Below, piece by piece: positions 8,906 to 17,321 of a stretch of DNA of 64,000 bases. Positions within the stretch are counted from its first letter, which is position 1; each line of letters begins with the position of its first letter. Under the pieces are notes generated by a model. It did no database searches and was not told where the DNA came from. It saw nothing but the letters and a program-made list of their open reading frames with translations. The stretch is from Methylomarinum vadi (GTDB taxonomy: Bacteria; Pseudomonadota; Gammaproteobacteria; Methylococcales; Methylomonadaceae): contig NZ_JPON01000001.1 in the NCBI RefSeq assembly GCF_000733935.1, forward strand, positions 2,092,501 through 2,156,500, in the 5' to 3' direction. The position numbers were made by a program, and so were the translations under genes.

Positions 8906-8933
8906 AGTCTACCAGTTCGGAAACCTATGTCAA
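8906..8933 (-). promoter_or_regulatory. Sigma70-type promoter of pmoCAB
   Basis: A perfect -35 box TTGACA (8933-8928) is separated by 16 bases from TAGACT (8911-8906) as the -10 box. This predicts a transcript start near 8899 and a leader of roughly 112 bases. The position fits the known pattern of sigma70-like pmo promoters in type I methanotrophs. The start site itself is inferred. Confidence 0.72.
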
Positions 8934-8995
8934 GACAATCCTCCTTATTTTTTACCAATCAAAGCCCATATAGTCTATAAACTCTTGATTTCCTT

Positions 8996-9023
8996 TTGAT
9001 TCGATAATGTTTTTTGCTAGAAT
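8996..9023 (+). promoter_or_regulatory. Possible promoter for the gene divergent from pmoC
   Basis: TTGATT (8996-9001), a 16-base spacer and TAGAAT (9018-9023) resemble a sigma70 promoter pointing right. It would give a leader of about 125 bases before the ATG at 9156. No stronger candidate was seen nearer the gene. Confidence 0.45.
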
Positions 9024-9045
9024 TACACAGCTTACTGTAGGGATG

Positions 9046-9102
9046 GATATGTCCAGCCTCTTTCGGCTTTGAGAATTTTCAAAAACCTTTCGAGGTCATA
9101 TC
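9046..9102 (+). other. Potential leader hairpin upstream of the 9156 gene
   Basis: GATATG (9046-9051) pairs with CATATC (9097-9102), and CCTC (9057-9060) with GAGG (9092-9095), leaving a loop that can itself fold weakly. It lies between the proposed promoter and the start codon. The pairing is modest and may be accidental. Confidence 0.3.
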
Positions 9103-9155
9103 TCCCGATTTAGCTCCTTATAACAATTACTTTCTTTCCAATCACCCTTTTGCCC

Positions 9156-9596
9156 ATGACCTTTCGATATAAAGTTATTTTATTTGTCGTATGCTTAATT
9201 GGTTTGATCGCCTTACAGGCCAAGGTAATCATGCCCCTCGTGTACGACATCGTCGCATCAGACTTGTTTCTCGAAGATAGCGGCGACGAGCCCCAGCTCA
9301 ACGCCATCAGCACCGACATGACCGGCTATGCTTTCGATCAGTGCAATATATACATTGCAAACGACCTAGACTCCGACTTCACGGCTTCGTTTTCCGGCCA
9401 ACCGATCAACGCTTGGTCACTTGGTAATTTTCAATACGTGATCAATGCCGACATCGATTTAATCCCTGCCGACGGTCAATCTTTCACCCGTCGCTACGTA
9501 TGCCGCATCAAATATAATATGAAGGATGATAAATCCGGTGTCACCAACCCCGACAACTGGTCGATTGAAGGGATCAGCGGCCTGGACGAGCTATAA
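9156..9596 (+). CDS. Unknown membrane-anchored or secreted protein, divergent from pmoCAB
   Basis: 146 residues that I do not assign to a family. An N-terminal hydrophobic segment (about 6-23) is followed by an acidic, predicted beta-rich domain with two cysteines (in DQC and YVC contexts) about 50 residues apart, able to form one disulfide. This suggests a periplasmic domain held by an N-terminal anchor or released from a signal peptide. A TTG six bases upstream is also in frame, but the ATG at 9156 is preferred. No clear ribosome site is visible. It is read divergently from pmoC and closed by its own hairpin. Its place beside pmo suggests, but does not prove, a methanotrophy-related role. 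Confidence 0.7.
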   Translation: MTFRYKVILFVVCLIGLIALQAKVIMPLVYDIVASDLFLEDSGDEPQLNAISTDMTGYAFDQCNIYIANDLDSDFTASFSGQPINAWSLGNFQYVINADIDLIPADGQSFTRRYVCRIKYNMKDDKSGVTNPDNWSIEGISGLDEL

Positions 9597-9607
9597 ATCA
9601 TCGCCAT

Positions 9608-9638
9608 AAAGACAGGCGCAGATCAAGCCCCTGTCTTT
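9608..9638. terminator. Bidirectional terminator between convergent genes
   Basis: AAAGACAGG (9608-9616) and CCTGTCTTT (9630-9638) form a 9-bp stem whose ends are A and T runs. It lies between the stop of the unknown gene (9596) and the stop of ald (9668), which converge, so it can serve both. Confidence 0.7.
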
Positions 9639-9667
9639 ATATCCTCAAACCTAATTGCCATTCATTA

Positions 9668-10768
9668 TTAAAAAAGCGCCTTATAGCGATCCTGCATCCC
9701 TAAGTCGCGAGCAACTTTCTCGTGAGTGATGTTTCCTCGATAGGTATTGATTGCTCTGGCGAAATGTTTGTCCGCCAGCAATTCATGAAAAGCTTTACCC
9801 GCTATTTTTTCCACATATTCGATAGTTGCACGCGCCAAGGCGATTGTAGAAGTGCGCGGATAAGCGCCCGGCATATTGGTCACACAATAATGCACGACAT
9901 CATGAACGACGAATACCGGATCGGAATGCGTCGTCGGCCTCGATGTTTCTACGCATCCTCCCTGGTCGATACTGACATCCACCACAACCGCCCCCGGCTG
10001 CATCGTTTTAACCATGTCTTCGGTTAACACCTTCGGCGCCTTAGCCCCCCTGACCAGCACCGCGCCAATCACCACATCAACCTCGCGCGCATATTCGCGT
10101 ATATTATCCGGAGTAGATTGCAGAAAACGGAGTTCGCCAACCATTTCCTGGCGCATCGCCTTGAACTTCTGCTCATTTAACCCAGCGACATAAACAGTCG
10201 CCCCCATTGCCGCCGCAACCTTGGCCGCATGCCTGCCCACCACGCCGTCGCCAATCACCAGCACTTGACCGGAACCATGCCCCAATACCGACGCCAACTG
10301 CACGCCCCGCCCCTTATTGAAGGAGGCCAGATAATAGCTTCCCATTAAGGTAGCCATGTTACCGGCTACCGCACTCATCGGCGCCAATATAGGAAGCCCC
10401 CCTTGTTCGTCCTCCAAGGTCTCATAGGCAATTGCGGCAGTTTGCCTGGCCAACAACTCCCTGGTCAAGGATTCATCGACTCCACTGAGATGAAAAAAGG
10501 TAAATACCATTTGATTCGAGAGATAACGGTATTCGGCCGGCATGGGCTCTTTAACTTTTACCACCAGTTCGCTGGCCCACGCCTCGGTTGCCGACACCAT
10601 TTCCGCGCCCGCTTGCCGATACTGCTGATCGCTAAAACCTGACCCCAAGCCGGCACCGTGTTCGACCAGGACACAGTGGCCCGCTTGCACCAAGCGTTCG
10701 ACGCCCTCCGGAATCATCCCCACCCGATTTTCTTTATCCTTGATTTCCTTTAGTACTCCGATACGCAT
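9668..10768 (-). CDS. ald: Alanine dehydrogenase
   Basis: 366 residues, the family length. The N-terminus MRIGVLKEIKDKENRVG is the alanine dehydrogenase/PNT signature, and a Rossmann nucleotide-binding motif (VIGDGVVGRHAAK) lies near residues 170-185. The enzyme interconverts pyruvate plus ammonium and L-alanine using NADH; in methanotrophs it is a known route for ammonium entry when ammonium is plentiful. It is 4 bases downstream of glk, so the two share a transcript. Confidence 0.95.
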   Translation of the reverse strand: MRIGVLKEIKDKENRVGMIPEGVERLVQAGHCVLVEHGAGLGSGFSDQQYRQAGAEMVSATEAWASELVVKVKEPMPAEYRYLSNQMVFTFFHLSGVDESLTRELLARQTAAIAYETLEDEQGGLPILAPMSAVAGNMATLMGSYYLASFNKGRGVQLASVLGHGSGQVLVIGDGVVGRHAAKVAAAMGATVYVAGLNEQKFKAMRQEMVGELRFLQSTPDNIREYAREVDVVIGAVLVRGAKAPKVLTEDMVKTMQPGAVVVDVSIDQGGCVETSRPTTHSDPVFVVHDVVHYCVTNMPGAYPRTSTIALARATIEYVEKIAGKAFHELLADKHFARAINTYRGNITHEKVARDLGMQDRYKALF

Positions 10769-10772
10769 AATG

Positions 10773-11750
10773 TCACCCGTTCAACCTGGCCGCATATTCC
10801 GCCGCGCCCAATAAAGCCGCGTGTGGATTCATACATACTTTAACCGAAATATTTTGCATCATCGTTCGATACCTCCCCTTATCCAGGAATCTCTGCATAA
10901 ACCCTCCTTGTCGCAATAAGGTTAGGTTTTTCGCGGCGATGCCGCCCGTCAACACCACCCCGCCATAAGCCAGCGTCTTTAACGCCATATTTCCAGCCTC
11001 GGCCCCATAAATATTGCAAAACATCTGCATCGCTTTTAAACAGAGCCGGTCTTTCCCTTGCTGCGCCATGGTACTGATAACAGCCCCGGCATCCTGCATC
11101 TTTATTAAACGTTCCGTTTCGGGGTTAACCGGAAGATAGTCGATTGCCTTGAGAAATTGGTAAATATTTCGCACCCCCATGCCGGAAACGAGCCGTTCAT
11201 AGCTGACGTGCCCATCATATTTTTCCCGTAAAAATCTGAGTAATTCAATCTCCAGTTCATCGAGAGGGGCAAAATCGGCATGCCCGCCTTCGGTGGGCAT
11301 GACATGATACTCCTTGCCGTTCCAACAAATCACGGCTTCACCCAAGCCGGTGCCGGCGGCTAACACCGCAACATTGCCGGTCTTTTTTTTAGCGTCGGGA
11401 TTTAGCTCGACCAATTCCTGCTCGGGAAGAGCCAACACCCCCCAAGCCGCAGCCTCCAAATCATTCAACAAATAGACTTTGGATGCCCCCGTTAAGTCCG
11501 CGATATCTTGCCTTCTCAGACACCAGGGCAAGTTTGTGGCATTGCAATCCCCTTCAATAATCGGTCCGGCGACGCCCAAACAAACGCTTTGTAAAAAAAC
11601 GTCTTCGTCTCGCGCCAAGAACAGCTTTAGCAGATTCTCGAAACGGTCAAAATCAAGACTATTGAATTGTTGGCGGCTTATGCATTGGCCATCGACATCG
11701 AACAACGCCAATAATGTTTTCGTACCTCCTATATCGCCGGCCAAGATCAT
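10773..11750 (-). CDS. glk: Glucokinase
   Basis: 325 residues. The ATP phosphate-binding motif GDIGGTKT is at residues 5-12, EGGHADFA near 154-161 contributes to glucose binding, and VLTGGIAAKN is the second nucleotide-binding segment. It phosphorylates glucose to glucose 6-phosphate in the cytoplasm. In methanotrophs this probably serves turnover of glycogen or sucrose rather than growth on sugar. It lies between the copper-protein gene (2 bases upstream) and ald (4 bases downstream). Confidence 0.93.
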   Translation of the reverse strand: MILAGDIGGTKTLLALFDVDGQCISRQQFNSLDFDRFENLLKLFLARDEDVFLQSVCLGVAGPIIEGDCNATNLPWCLRRQDIADLTGASKVYLLNDLEAAAWGVLALPEQELVELNPDAKKKTGNVAVLAAGTGLGEAVICWNGKEYHVMPTEGGHADFAPLDELEIELLRFLREKYDGHVSYERLVSGMGVRNIYQFLKAIDYLPVNPETERLIKMQDAGAVISTMAQQGKDRLCLKAMQMFCNIYGAEAGNMALKTLAYGGVVLTGGIAAKNLTLLRQGGFMQRFLDKGRYRTMMQNISVKVCMNPHAALLGAAEYAARLNG

Positions 11751-11752
11751 CG

Positions 11753-12217
11753 CTACTCTCCGTGATCGCTAAACACGCGATAATTCCCTTTTTTATCGAA
11801 AGCGATGACTTGATAGGGATCTTGTCGACCTCCCATTTCCATTCCCGGCGTTCCGATGGGCATGCCAGGGACCGAAATGCCGACCACCTTCGGTTTGAGC
11901 TGTAATAAACGCACGATATCGCTCGCCGGCACATGCCCTTCTATAACATAACCATCGATAACCGCTGTGTGGCAGGATTGCATCGCACGCGGTACTCCGT
12001 ATTTTTCCTTGATGGCCTGCATATCGTCACTGACGATATCTTCAATCTCGAAATGATTATCGCGTAAATGTTGAACCCATCGACCGCAGCAACTACAAGT
12101 AGGACTGCGATAAACAACGATTTTCAACACTTCATTGTTTTGTTTCCCTGTTTCCGCATTAATCGGTAAAAAGAAAAAAAGCAACATCAATGCCATACTT
12201 AATTTAATAATATTCAT
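11753..12217 (-). CDS. DUF411 family protein, CopG-like copper protein
   Basis: 154 residues with a signal peptide (about 1-22, ending INAETG). The mature domain has the DUF411 hallmark CSCC (CxCC), a further cysteine in the MQSCHTAVIDGYVIEGH segment, and a methionine-rich stretch PGMPIGTPGMEMG. CopG proteins of this family bind copper through such cysteines in the periplasm. A role in copper handling would fit an organism that depends on copper-loaded pMMO, but that is inference. The start has a good AGGAAGG site. It is two bases from glk and 13 bases after yjbQ, so the four genes yjbQ-DUF411-glk-ald look co-transcribed. Confidence 0.82.
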   Translation of the reverse strand: MNIIKLSMALMLLFFFLPINAETGKQNNEVLKIVVYRSPTCSCCGRWVQHLRDNHFEIEDIVSDDMQAIKEKYGVPRAMQSCHTAVIDGYVIEGHVPASDIVRLLQLKPKVVGISVPGMPIGTPGMEMGGRQDPYQVIAFDKKGNYRVFSDHGE

Positions 12218-12230
12218 TTTTCCTTCCTCG

Positions 12231-12650
12231 TTATTCGCCGTTCAGCGTGACCATTAGCGTCCGACCTGCGGCATGATTGCGGTGCTCGCACAAATAAATC
12301 CCCTGCCATGTTCCCAAAGCCAACCTGCCTTCGCTTACCGGAACGGTCAGACTTTCCCCTAACAACACCGATTTGATATGTGCCGGCATATCATCAGCAC
12401 CTTCCAAAACATGCCTATAATACGGTTCATTCTCGGGAACCGTTTTGGAGAAATAAGCTTCCATGTCATGCCTGACATCGGGATCGGCATTTTCATTGAT
12501 GGCCAGAGAAGCCGATGTATGCTGCATAAAAATATGGACCAACCCGACCCGCATACTTTTCAATTCCGGTATTTCATTGGTTATATGCCGGGTAATTAGA
12601 TGGAACCCTCGACTCATGGCCGGCAATTTGATCTTTTTTTGTATCCACAT
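12231..12650 (-). CDS. YjbQ/UPF0047 family protein
   Basis: 139 residues with the UPF0047 signatures QHTSASLAINENADPDV, a GADDMPAHIKS segment and LGTWQGIYLCEHR. The conserved His, Asp and Cys residues cluster in a small pocket in solved members; some show weak thiamin-phosphate-synthase-like activity, but the cellular role is not settled. A TTG at 12662 is in frame, yet the ATG at 12650 is the likelier start. It heads the short run yjbQ, DUF411, glk, ald. Confidence 0.85.
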   Translation of the reverse strand: MWIQKKIKLPAMSRGFHLITRHITNEIPELKSMRVGLVHIFMQHTSASLAINENADPDVRHDMEAYFSKTVPENEPYYRHVLEGADDMPAHIKSVLLGESLTVPVSEGRLALGTWQGIYLCEHRNHAAGRTLMVTLNGE

Positions 12651-12930
12651 TTCAATACACAATCAACACGACAAGAGGCAATAAATTGATCGCCAATCAA
12701 CTATCGCCGAACAATTCGATAAAAAACCTATCTTCACTATTTCCTCGCCACACGGCTTTCCGGTCGCAAAAACGATAATATCAGCGATATCGCCAGCAAG
12801 AAGATAAAGGACCGGGATTGATCAGCCCTGCCATCACATTGATTTGCCGGTTATCGCAGGCTTGATTCGGACAAGACCCAGAACCGGCATGACCGTTCCA
12901 ACAAAAGGCCTGAATTTCTCATCGGCAGGG

Positions 12931-13995
12931 TCAACGATGATATTGCGGGCTAAACTCATGAACCGCATCCACCATTGACTTGACATGATCCGGATTAACA
13001 TCGGGCAAGATTCCGTGCCCCAGATTGAATACATGGCCTGGGCCGTGGCCGTATTTTTGCAAAATTGCTCCGACTTTTTCCCTGATCACTCTCGGTTCGG
13101 CATACAATGCAACCGGATCCATATTGCCCTGCAAGGCAACCTTGTCGCCCACTCTTTCTCTCGCTATTCCGATATCCGTTTGCCAATCCAGCCCTAGTGC
13201 ATCGAACCCCGATTCCGCCATCGTTTCCAGCCAAAGCCCTCCGCCTTTGGTAAACAGAATCGTCGGTATTTGCTCGCCATTTACAGTGGTTTGCAGCAAC
13301 TGCCTGACCTGTTGCGCATATTGCAGAGAAAATTCGACATAATCTTCCGAACTCAACATGCCCCCCCAGGTATCGAACACCATCACCGCTTGAGCGCCGG
13401 CCTCTATTTGGGCATTCAAATAAGCCGCGACGGATTGCGCCAATTTATCGAGCATTTGGTGCATCTGCCGCGGTTGTTCGTACATCATACTTTTTACTTT
13501 CTGGAAACTTTTACTGCTACCGCCTTCGACCATGTAAGTCGCCAAAGTCCAAGGACTCCCGGAAAAACCGATCAACGGCACTCGTCCTTGCAGATTCTTT
13601 CTGATCAGACTGACGGCGTCGATAACATAGCGCAACTTATCCATAGGATCGGGAACCGTCAAACTCTCGACATCGGCTTTGCTGCGCACCGGCTTCTCGA
13701 ATTTCGGCCCCTCGCCTTCACTAAAATAAAGACCCAAGCCCATGGCATCGGGAATGGTTAAAATATCGGAAAACAGAATTGCCGCGTCAAAATCAAACCG
13801 TTCCAGCGGCTGTAACGTAACTTCGCAGGCCAGCTCCGGGTTCGTGCAAAGCCCCATGAAACTGCCTGCTTTTGCCCGAACCGCACGATATTCCGGCAAA
13901 TAGCGTCCAGCTTGCCGCATCATCCAAACCGGCGTCCTGTCGACAGGCTGCTTTAACAGGGTTCTGATAAAAATATCGTTTTTTAATGAAGTCAT
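12931..13995 (-). CDS. hemE: Uroporphyrinogen decarboxylase
   Basis: 354 residues, the usual length. The [16 protein letters not shown] motif near residues 21-37 (substrate-binding Arg) and [17 protein letters not shown] are diagnostic. It removes four carboxyl groups from uroporphyrinogen III to give coproporphyrinogen III in haem synthesis. A 280-base gap to yjbQ downstream holds no gene that I can support. It follows the AAA-SPOR gene on the same strand, an order found in related gammaproteobacteria. Confidence 0.96.
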   Translation of the reverse strand: MTSLKNDIFIRTLLKQPVDRTPVWMMRQAGRYLPEYRAVRAKAGSFMGLCTNPELACEVTLQPLERFDFDAAILFSDILTIPDAMGLGLYFSEGEGPKFEKPVRSKADVESLTVPDPMDKLRYVIDAVSLIRKNLQGRVPLIGFSGSPWTLATYMVEGGSSKSFQKVKSMMYEQPRQMHQMLDKLAQSVAAYLNAQIEAGAQAVMVFDTWGGMLSSEDYVEFSLQYAQQVRQLLQTTVNGEQIPTILFTKGGGLWLETMAESGFDALGLDWQTDIGIARERVGDKVALQGNMDPVALYAEPRVIREKVGAILQKYGHGPGHVFNLGHGILPDVNPDHVKSMVDAVHEFSPQYHR

Positions 13996-14073
13996 TAGCT
14001 AGGATTATTAATTTTTGAAGAGGGCAAATTGTAATCGTTAATGGTGGATCGGCACAAAAGCGAGCTCACGGCA

Positions 14074-15657
14074 TCAATTACTTTTCACTTGTTTTTGCAG
14101 GACTTTGAATTTTCTGACCCAGGCATTTTTGAAAACGGGGGGGAGTGTTTTCTTAGCCCTTTCCGCCTCATTCGAGGAGGTAAAAGCCCCATAAACCAAC
14201 ACATATTTATCCTGACCCGATTTGCCGATATTGAAATATTTAATGGCTTGCTGATACCCGGGATGTTTTTTCAACAAATCGATCACCGACTGCTTGCGTG
14301 ACAACACCATCAATTGCAATGTGTATTGACTCGCGTTTTGTGCGCTCACCCAGTGTGCTCCGTCATCCGCCGGTTTTTTTTCTTCGGCGGAAGGCATGAC
14401 AATTGGCGTTTTTTCCTCGGTTTCCTTGGCTATTTGTTTTGCCGCCATCGTTTTTGGCTCTTCCGCGGGCGATTCATTTTTTCCGGCCGATTCCGCGCCT
14501 TGCTCGATTTCCAGCGCTGTTTCTTCATTAATATCGGCGGCCTGTTTGGCTTCCGTTTGAGCTGCAACCTTGTCTTCAGCGTCAGCCACAATTTCATTTC
14601 CTTGTATCGGGCTGTCCTCAACGACAGGAGGCTCGATATCGACGTCACTCTTTTCGGCTTTAAACAAGGACTGAGTTATTTCACGCCGAGAAGCTGCGGG
14701 GGAAAGATGCTCTAACCTAGATTTATCACTCTGTTCCGAAATCGTTTCAATGACAGGCTTATTTGTGGCAACGACCGGACCAGGAATATTGACCGGAGCC
14801 GGCTTGCTGCCAATCCTCGACGCAACGAGCCCATCGTCTTCCCGGGGATCGTGTTCGTTAAAGTAAACGCCTCCGCCGATCAGCGACAAGCCGATTAAAA
14901 CGACCGCAATGACACCCCATTTAATTCCGGCCTTACTTTGATATTCCGACAAACGCGGCAATTCGGCGAGTATTCTTCCCGGAATACCATGGGTGGCACT
15001 ATACAGATTATCCACCAACCCATCCGTCACGGCATTGAATGAAATGGCAGCCCCTGGCTGTGCCGACAAATTCTGCAGAAATGTCATACATTGTTTTTTA
15101 TTCAATGGCGGCATTTCAATAAAATGGCATTCGTCAATGATACTGTCGGAACTGTGCTTGATATGCAACTCGTCATGTGTCAGTGTCAACACTAAACGAA
15201 TCGCCTCATTGCTATTGGCATACTGGATCAGCGCAGTAATCAAACCGGGCACCAGCAATCCGGCGTCATCGACAATTAAAACGACATGAGCGTTATTTTT
15301 CTGGTAATGCTGCAAAATGGCCGATAAATCCTGTCCTGCAAACACAGCTTCCTGGCGAATCAATTGTTGCGCGAATTGCTCCAAAATCGCTTCGAAACTT
15401 AATCCCGCGGAACCTTGAACGATACAAATTGGCCAGTGATCCCTATTGTGTTCAAGCAAGGTTTCCACCAACCGGGTTTTACCGATCCCTTGTGAACCGC
15501 AGATCACCAGCGATTGACTGAGATTGCTGATCAAATGAATCAGTAAATCCAGTTTCTGGGCTCGCTCGAGCGTAATCAACGCTTGCAGCGAGGCCTTGGG
15601 TTGCCGGTCACCCAGCATGTTTTTTTGGTAAGTATAGGAAGAATCGTTATCCGGCAT
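14074..15657 (-). CDS. AAA-type ATPase with C-terminal SPOR domain (DamX-like)
   Basis: 527 residues. The N-terminal half is an AAA/ExeA-like ATPase with a Walker A at 54-61 (GSQGIGKT) and a Walker B ([10 protein letters not shown]) near 118-127. A membrane segment at about 247-266 is followed by a long acidic, low-complexity periplasmic linker and a C-terminal SPOR domain that should bind denuded septal peptidoglycan. E. coli DamX has the SPOR end only in part of this layout; AAA-SPOR fusions are common in other gammaproteobacteria. The position after pilMNOPQ-aroK-aroB is the classic damX place. The ATG at 15657 overlaps the aroB stop by 11 bases; an upstream frame extension to 15696 is not needed. 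Confidence 0.85.
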   Translation of the reverse strand: MPDNDSSYTYQKNMLGDRQPKASLQALITLERAQKLDLLIHLISNLSQSLVICGSQGIGKTRLVETLLEHNRDHWPICIVQGSAGLSFEAILEQFAQQLIRQEAVFAGQDLSAILQHYQKNNAHVVLIVDDAGLLVPGLITALIQYANSNEAIRLVLTLTHDELHIKHSSDSIIDECHFIEMPPLNKKQCMTFLQNLSAQPGAAISFNAVTDGLVDNLYSATHGIPGRILAELPRLSEYQSKAGIKWGVIAVVLIGLSLIGGGVYFNEHDPREDDGLVASRIGSKPAPVNIPGPVVATNKPVIETISEQSDKSRLEHLSPAASRREITQSLFKAEKSDVDIEPPVVEDSPIQGNEIVADAEDKVAAQTEAKQAADINEETALEIEQGAESAGKNESPAEEPKTMAAKQIAKETEEKTPIVMPSAEEKKPADDGAHWVSAQNASQYTLQLMVLSRKQSVIDLLKKHPGYQQAIKYFNIGKSGQDKYVLVYGAFTSSNEAERAKKTLPPVFKNAWVRKFKVLQKQVKSN

Positions 15658-16726
15658 AGTTTTCAAGCGTTTCTCGCAACATGGATAAATCCACATTAAC
15701 AGGCAATGTGGCTTTGCCCAATGCTTTCAATAAAATTACCCGTATGTTGCCGTCGATATTTTTCTTATCGACCGACATTAAATCGAGATATCGGTCGCTT
15801 GTCATCTCCTGCGGGGGCTCGACCGGCAACGCTGCCGCCTTGAATATCGCAACAATCCTGACCACCTCTTCTTCATTCAAATAACCTAACCTATGCGACA
15901 AGTCGGCGGCAAAACATGTGCCGATGGCTACCGCTTCGCCATGCAAATATCGGCCATAGCCCATGCCGGTTTCTATGGCATGACCGAAAGTATGCCCCAA
16001 ATTCAAAGTCGCCCGAACACCCGACTCGAATTCATCTTCGGCAACCACTTCCGCCTTATTGCGGCAGGAGCGTTCGATAGCGAAACTCAAGGCATCATCG
16101 TTTCTCGCCAATAACTGAGACATATTTGCCTCCAACCATTCGAAAAACGGCAAATCCCTGATCAAACCGTATTTAATGACTTCGGCGATGCCGGCCGACA
16201 ACTGCCTGTCTTCCAATGTTCTCAATACCCGCGTATCGGCGATGACGCATTTCGGCTGGTAAAAAGCGCCGATCATGTTTTTACCGAGCGGATGATTGAC
16301 TCCCGTCTTACCCCCGACCGAGGAGTCCACTTGCGCTAACAGCGTGGTCGGGATCTGGATGAAGGCGATTCCCCGTTGATAACAGGCTGCGGCAAAACCA
16401 CCCATATCCCCTATCACGCCGCCTCCTAAAGCGATCAAGGTGGCATTGCGGCTAAATTTTTTCGCCAGCAAACGATCGAAAACCTGACCGACATACTCCA
16501 GTGTTTTATATTGCTCGCCGTCGGGAATCACGACCACCTCCATATGACAGTCCGGCAATGATTGCTGTACGACGGATAAATACAATGGCGCAATAGTGTC
16601 GTTGGTTAGCACGACAACCTGTTGCGATTGGACATGGCGCTTCAATAACGGCCCTTGTTTAAGTAAATCGGCACCTATATATATAGGATAGCTTCTATCT
16701 TTTAAATCAACCTGTAGCTCTTTCAT
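15647..16726 (-). CDS. aroB: 3-dehydroquinate synthase
   Basis: 359 residues, the family length. The NAD-binding [13 protein letters not shown] motif, the metal-site segments including [11 protein letters not shown], and the [11 protein letters not shown] region are present. It cyclises DAHP to 3-dehydroquinate in the shikimate pathway. It overlaps aroK by 20 bases and the AAA-SPOR gene by 11 bases, so the genes are translationally linked. Confidence 0.96.
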   Translation of the reverse strand: MKELQVDLKDRSYPIYIGADLLKQGPLLKRHVQSQQVVVLTNDTIAPLYLSVVQQSLPDCHMEVVVIPDGEQYKTLEYVGQVFDRLLAKKFSRNATLIALGGGVIGDMGGFAAACYQRGIAFIQIPTTLLAQVDSSVGGKTGVNHPLGKNMIGAFYQPKCVIADTRVLRTLEDRQLSAGIAEVIKYGLIRDLPFFEWLEANMSQLLARNDDALSFAIERSCRNKAEVVAEDEFESGVRATLNLGHTFGHAIETGMGYGRYLHGEAVAIGTCFAADLSHRLGYLNEEEVVRIVAIFKAAALPVEPPQEMTSDRYLDLMSVDKKNIDGNIRVILLKALGKATLPVNVDLSMLRETLENYAG

Positions 16727-17255
16727 TATTTTTTCTATGCTGCGCCCGAAATTCTTGCAAAATTTTTTTAACGACTATTTTACTCGGCATTATACCGGTA
16801 TCTATTTGATAATCGGCACAGGATAAGTACAAAGGCTCCCGTTCCGCATACAACGCTTCTAACCGTTCTCTCGGATTCGCCGTATTCAATAGCGGCCGCT
16901 TGTTGTCGCGCCGGGTTCTTTGCAGAATTTTATCGACCGAACAGCGCAAATAGACGACGAAGCCGTGACGCTGCAAGGCTTCCCTGTTTCGCTCTTTTAT
17001 GATTGCGCCCCCTCCGGTCGCCAAAACGATACCGTTCAACCCGGTCAGTTGTTCGATAACGGACTGTTCGCGACAGCGAAACCCTTCCTCCCCCTCATAT
17101 TCAAAAATAGTTGGAATTGTCACGCCGGTTTGATCTTCAATCGCCTTATCACTGTCATAAAATGGCATCTTCAACGACTTTGCCAGTTGTCTGCCGATGG
17201 TCGTTTTACCCGCCCCCATCAATCCGATCAGATAAATATTTTTTGCTTTTTTCAT
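16707..17255 (-). CDS. aroK: Shikimate kinase
   Basis: 182 residues with Walker [10 protein letters not shown] at 11-19, the shikimate-binding DSD segment and GGGAI loop. It phosphorylates shikimate with ATP. A TTG at 17264 is in frame, but the ATG at 17255 matches family N-termini ([11 protein letters not shown]). A strong terminator-like hairpin ends only about 18 bases upstream, so transcription must read through it or start within pilQ. Confidence 0.94.
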   Translation of the reverse strand: MKKAKNIYLIGLMGAGKTTIGRQLAKSLKMPFYDSDKAIEDQTGVTIPTIFEYEGEEGFRCREQSVIEQLTGLNGIVLATGGGAIIKERNREALQRHGFVVYLRCSVDKILQRTRRDNKRPLLNTANPRERLEALYAEREPLYLSCADYQIDTGIMPSKIVVKKILQEFRAQHRKNNERATG

Positions 17256-17275
17256 GAATGGCAAATTGAAGTTAC

Positions 17276-17303
17276 AAAAAAAGGGGCATTATGCCCCTTT
17301 TTT
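17276..17303. terminator. Terminator-like hairpin between pilQ and aroK
   Basis: AAAAAAGGGGCA and TGCCCCTTTTTT arms separated by two or three bases, with A and T runs outside, are symmetrical and could work on both strands. It lies just past the pilQ stop (17322) and directly before aroK. It may be a partial terminator that lowers aroK-aroB-damX expression relative to the pil genes. Confidence 0.72.
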
Positions 17304-17321
17304 TACCGGTTGTGTAAGTTG

